Shown here one piece after another: positions 10,382 through 14,563 of a DNA stretch of 14,563 bases. Source of the stretch: Entrophospora sp. SA101 (Eukaryota > Glomeromycota > Glomeromycetes > Entrophosporales > Entrophosporaceae). The DNA is taken from positions 1-14,563 of the forward strand of contig CAUDNR010001087.1 of the NCBI GenBank assembly GCA_958430865.1. Reading direction: 5' to 3'. How positions within the stretch are numbered: position 1 is the first letter of the stretch; each line of letters begins with the position of its first letter. The position numbers were made by a program, and so were the translations under genes. Below the pieces are notes generated by a model. The model was not told where the DNA came from. It made no database searches and worked only from the letters and a program-made list of their open reading frames with translations.

Positions 10382-11666
10382 TTATCCTAATACTTCCAAT
10401 AAACCAGCTAAAATAAATTCTATAAAGAAATGATGACAAATATTCCAAACTATCTGATATAAATATTTTGGCGAGAAGACTGTCCAAATAAATAAATGAT
10501 TTCTTAGAATTGTGACTGCTATGGATAATATGAATAATGATAACGAATGAAATGTTGATGTTGTATATAAATAATTTAAAAATAATGATAATGATAATGA
10601 TTTTGATTTTGTTCGAAATGATTTTAAATTATTTTTTGCTGATAAATCTTTTTTATCGTCATAATGATGATGACGACGATGATTATTATTATTGCTGTTA
10701 CTAAATTTGATTTTAACGTTATTTCTGATTATTTTTCCTGTAATAACCCACCATATAGGACCTGACCAATTTATTAAGAACGTTAATAGTCCAACTAATC
10801 CTACATTATATTCTTCAACTCCAGTATACGCATTACTAATATCAATTGAAGCTAATGAATTGGAATTCCCTAATGAAAAGAAGGAAAAGAATTGTAATGA
10901 TATTAAAATAAAATCTGGGAAAATATTACTACTATTGCTATCACTATCGTCATCATCATTATCATCATTGTTTTCTTTCAAGTCATTTGTTGAAATGATT
11001 TCATCAAAGATTTTCTGATTTAAATAAAATTGAATATAAAATAATATAAATAAAGGAATATTATGTAGCTTTGCTAATAAAATAAATAAATATGTGAATA
11101 GATTTAACAATAGGTTTGTAAAAATATTTGTATTATCTAATAATTATAAAGTTTATAGAGCAAGTATAATTAGCAATTGTTGTTACTTTAATTATATTCA
11201 AAAGAAAAAAATATTTAGATATTTACCTTTCTTATATTGATTGACAATTATTATTAGTATCATTAAAATAATAAACATCTTATAAATAAACCTTGCCAAC
11301 ATTACTTGATTATCAATTTGTATAATATATGATATTAGTTTGAACGTATTTGGAAATAAATCAATGCTTCCATTCATTTCTAGTTTATATTTAACTAAAG
11401 CTAATGTAAGTAATGTAAGGATCAATGATGAGCCAAACCCAAAAATTTTTAGAATTAAAGTGAAGAAATAATTTTTTTCATCTTTAATTTTCAATAAAAA
11501 GAAATTATAAAATTGGGAAAAAGTGATCAGGAAAAGTCCACCAATAGTTGTGAAAACTAATGTCCACATTAATCCTACGTGTGTAGTATTCAAATAAAAT
11601 TTTAAATCAATTTCGCCCGCAAATTTTTGTCCTTAGGTTTTTTTGTGGAGGGAAATAAAATCAATT

Positions 11667-11709
<43 letters not shown>

Positions 11710-14386
11710 TAATAATTTCATTTTTCAATTGTTTGTCAAAAACTTACCAGTTTGATTCCAAATTCTTATAAAACGTACGAGTACTAATTGTCCAATTAAA
11801 AACAATAATAACTTATTATTGGATTTCATTTTTCCGGAACTATTTAAACTATATATAAATATAACATAGAATAATAGATTGCATTAACAATTATTCAATT
11901 GCAAAAATAATAAATCTCTCAAAAATAAAAAATAATAAATAAATAAATACCTTCTAAAAAATATTACAGTCCATAATGTTTGAATCCAAAAGTACCAAAA
12001 CTGATGCTCCTCCTCTATATAACTACTAGCAAACATTGTTATACAAAATACTAAAGTTCCAATCACAGAAAATAATTCTGCTTCTGATTGATTAGAAATA
12101 TGGTGACGATTATGATAATGGTTCATTCCAATCATTGCAAACCATATTACTGAAAATCCTAATAATAATAACCCACTTAACATTGAAAAAAATATCATAA
12201 TCACTAAAACTTGATGTAAGTTTACTCCTAGATTCATTTATGAACTACATTATTAAATTAAATATAATATATATATTAAAAAAATATTAAAACATACCAT
12301 TCATAAAAAAAAAATTTTTTTAAATCATTTTCTTACTTTATCATAACTGGAGAATGCCTTTTGAATATGATCTTTGTCTTGAGTAAACAGTGCTTTTTTG
12401 TGATAATAATATCCCAAATTAAAGAAACATTGTAATCTTTCTTGATCATTATTAGGAATAGCACTACAGATATCTTTACTTGGTTCATTCGAAATGTCCG
12501 GATTACGATCAAATGATTTCCATGTTGATTTTAATATTCCTGCAAGTTGATATGAATTCAATTGCAGGAGCCTTAATTTTTCAAAACCTTTTTTAAAATA
12601 GGGTATTATTATTAAATTTACCAATTAATTAATCAGTCAATAAATCAATCAAAACACACCATCAATATTTCCAAAAAGATCCAAAATAACTTTCCCAAGA
12701 TTATTAATTGGTAATGGAAGTCCAAAGAAAAATGAAATAGTAGGTACAAAATCAATTTGATCTACTACTTTATAATATTTATAAGAATTTGGATCATGAT
12801 TTACTGCATTGAATACTTTGTGCTGTTGCTTCATTGAATCAAATTTTGAACTTATGAAAAGTAATGCCTGAAATAATATCAGAATTAATAATTAAAATGA
12901 AAAATTATCTTTCTAAATAAATAAAATGTGTGTCTATAGAAATTTCTTTTGAGGAATTTTCAAATAATTTAAAATCATACATATTAAGGTGTTTGTCACA
13001 TACTGTTGAAATTTCACCAGCAGATGATCCACCATGATTTCCTGCCTTTAAGTTGAATATTTTAATATCTGGTAAGCTCAAAAATAAGTAAAAAAAACTA
13101 ATTAACCAAACAAACAATAAGTAACAAATTTAAACCTCATTCATTCCATGATCTCCACACAATACAAGAAGAGTGGGTTTAGAATTTGGATTATTGTTTA
13201 ATCTTTTGCTATCTTGATCCTTAATTATTTCAAATATAGTTTTTATTACTTTATCCATTTCATGCTGCTTAGGTCTCATAAGAGGACTTGAAAATTTTTT
13301 TAAAATAAATAAATAATTAATCTTAAAATTTTTTTTTTTGGAAAAATGTGTAAATTAATAATTAAAATAGTTTTACCTATGTGGACCACTTGAATGTCCA
13401 ATATGGTCTAATCCAAGGTAATGGAATATCAAAACCTCCCAGCTTTGTGATAATAACTGTGGTTTAATATTTCTTGTGACATTTAAATCAACTTCAACTG
13501 TATCCTTTATATATTTTTTTTTGTAAATAAAATTAAAAATTTGTTTAAAAAGTAAATTTAAAATAATAAATAAAATTAAACACATACTGTTGCAAAAAAA
13601 GATGTTGTTCCATCTGTTATATCAAAAATTCCTGGAAATAATTTTATCCAAGTGTCATCACCAAAAAAAGAAATAGATTTATTATTTCCATTAATTTTCA
13701 TCTGAACTAACCAGTTATCACTATTTTTTAATGTGGAAGATGTATCAGAATCTGCAATGTTAAGTATTGCATCTAAAAAATTTGGTACAGTTCCTAAAAT
13801 TTTTTAAGATCAATTTTAATAAATAATTTTAACCAAGAAATTCATTGATCAATATTAATATTAACCTGTGGTAAGTGCTTTTATCCTTGGCAGAGTAACT
13901 GTTGGAGCTGTTGCAATAGCTGTGTATGGAATTGCATAATGATTTTCTATAAGACTAACAAAATATCATCAAAAATAAGTCCTTTTTTTTTTTTTTTTTT
14001 TTTTTTAAAAATATAATAAATTTTGTTGTCAACACAAAATACCTTTTAACAAATTTCATTTCAGAATTTTCTCCAAAAACAAAGTCACTAACAAAACATT
14101 TACAATTAAATAAAATTATTTTATTCAAAAATAAAATTAATTGTTTTATATTTTATAAACACCTTCTTAATGCATCAATTAGTACCAAGACAAGTCTATC
14201 AAATTTGGGTGTTGGTGGTAAAATTTTCTCGCCAGTTGGTAAAGGTGGAAACTGATCATAGTTGGCAAACCCTAATAAATTTGTTTTATATGGGAAAAAT
14301 CCTTGTGAAAATATTATTAGTCCTAGAAATTGTAATAAAAGAATAATAAAGAGATTTGTCCAATTTTTATTTAGGAAAATATTCAT
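10382..14386 (-). CDS. LAS21: GPI ethanolamine phosphate transferase 2, 13 exons, with an apparent frameshift in exon 10
   Basis: ER membrane enzyme that transfers ethanolamine phosphate to the second mannose of the GPI anchor. Exons (minus): 14386-14163, 14087-14043, 13954-13866, 13793-13588, 13504-13377, 13286-13136, 13045-13004, 12867-12660, 12587-12337, 12244-11951, 11848-11748, 11631-11227, 11136-10382; all introns GT-AG, 72-136 nt. The N-terminal signal anchor (12-27) is followed by FFPYK. The alkaline-phosphatase-type lumenal domain shows VLVLIDALRSDFVFG (D71), TAPTVTLPR (T110, probable nucleophile), LGLDHIGHSSGPHSP (D221, H225), CGDHGMNEAGNHGG (D276, H277, H285). Exons 10-13 encode many membrane segments with RIWNQTGQKFAGE and SLGNSNSLASIDISNAY. 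Low-complexity loops in exon 13 (ENNDDNDDDD, NSNNNNHRRHHH) are lineage-style insertions. I chose the ATG at 14386 because the frame extends upstream only with a TTG. Reading frame is lost by one base in exon 10; correcting it gives about 965 aa, normal for the family. Confidence 0.93.
11667..11706. repeat. (AATC)10 microsatellite in LAS21 intron 11
   Basis: Ten AATC units inside the 11747-11632 intron of LAS21. Confidence 0.95.
12186..12192 (-). other. LAS21: One-base frameshift site in LAS21 exon 10 (T7 on the coding strand)
   Basis: Exon 10 opens in frame after the exon 9 donor and encodes a family-like stretch ending SSFSDYD (17 residues from the exon start). Immediately after, the coding strand has seven Ts, and the conserved hydrophobic continuation SMLSGLLLLGFSV lies one base out of frame. 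As written, translation stops at TAA 12112-12110, giving about 492 aa without most membrane segments. Dropping one T restores the frame through all remaining exons to the stop at 10382. A homopolymer sequencing error is the simplest explanation; a real mutation or allele is possible. Confidence 0.7.
13983..14006. repeat. T24 homopolymer in LAS21 intron 2
   Basis: Twenty-four consecutive Ts (poly-A on the gene strand) within the 14042-13955 intron; length is likely to be unstable and hard to sequence. Confidence 0.95.
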
Positions 14387-14498
14387 TGTTAGAATTAAAA
14401 GTGTATAGTGCAAGTCACTTAGTCACTGAACTTTTTGTGCTACACCGCCATTTTTTGAGAAAAAAATTTCCAATCAAAAATGCAATAAAATTTGTATG

Positions 14499-14506
14499 GT
14501 CACGTG
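14499..14506. promoter_or_regulatory. CACGTG (E-box) element upstream of LAS21
   Basis: GTCACGTG lies 113 bp upstream of the LAS21 start codon and matches the bHLH/Cbf1-type consensus RTCACRTG. A CCAAT box also occurs at 14470-14474. Only 177 bp of upstream sequence are in the window, so the promoter is incomplete. Function is inference from motif match alone. Confidence 0.35.
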
Positions 14507-14563
14507 TTTTTGAAGATTGTCAAATGCAGAATTTTATCCAAATCATATAAACATGTGTATATC

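Noticed and set aside
10692..11018. Plus-strand frame with Ser/Leu runs
   Set aside because: Antisense shadow of LAS21 exon 13; the Ser runs mirror the Asp/Asn repeats.
11884..12237. A minus-strand frame beginning MNLGVNLHQVL as an independent start of a membrane protein
   Set aside because: The downstream part is genuine LAS21, but the first dozen or so codons overlap the better-supported LAS21 reading (FINESRSKLTSSFSDYD) and have an in-frame stop immediately before the ATG. The hydrophobic look of the first codons comes from T-rich sequence.
14387..14413. N-terminal extension of LAS21 to 14413
   Set aside because: The extension would begin with TTG, not ATG. The ATG at 14386 has A at -3 and places the signal anchor normally.

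Overview
This window looks like nuclear DNA of an AT-rich, intron-rich fungus, most likely an arbuscular mycorrhizal fungus of the Rhizophagus type (Glomeromycotina). The signs are very low GC, short GT-AG introns (72-136 nt), Asn/Asp/His-rich insertions in conserved proteins, and one fragment at 1068-1322 that resembles a lineage-expanded family I recall from Rhizophagus. The species assignment is inference.

Three genes are well supported, all on the minus strand. (1) GFA1, glutamine-fructose-6-phosphate aminotransferase, 6512 to 3704, rebuilt as 8 exons encoding 684 aa and ending in a 15-nt micro-exon. (2) A small intronless DUF952-family gene, 7612 to 7145. (3) LAS21/GPI7 (PIG-G type), GPI ethanolamine phosphate transferase 2, 14386 to 10382, rebuilt as 13 exons encoding about 965 aa. 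LAS21 carries an apparent one-base frameshift in a 7-base homopolymer (12186-12192). GFA1 makes the glucosamine-6-phosphate needed for UDP-GlcNAc, which feeds chitin, N-glycans and the first step of GPI synthesis; LAS21 decorates the GPI anchor. That link is biochemical only, since nothing here suggests co-regulation.

The rest is AT-rich intergenic DNA. From 1 to 3703 there are small exon-like islands, hairpins, microsatellites and a compositionally odd low-complexity tract (2700-2875), but no complete gene I can name. From 7613 to 10381 there is a 584-bp TA-flanked element with terminal inverted repeats (9266-9849), best read as a non-autonomous Tc1/mariner-type transposon. On either side of it are plus-strand exon-like islands, the last of which (10159-10356) would end 25 bp from the convergent LAS21 stop.

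I see no tRNA, rRNA, CRISPR array or bacterial-type system, and no clear new multi-gene system. The most useful leads are the LAS21 frameshift, the transposon-like element, and the unrecognised plus-strand exons.
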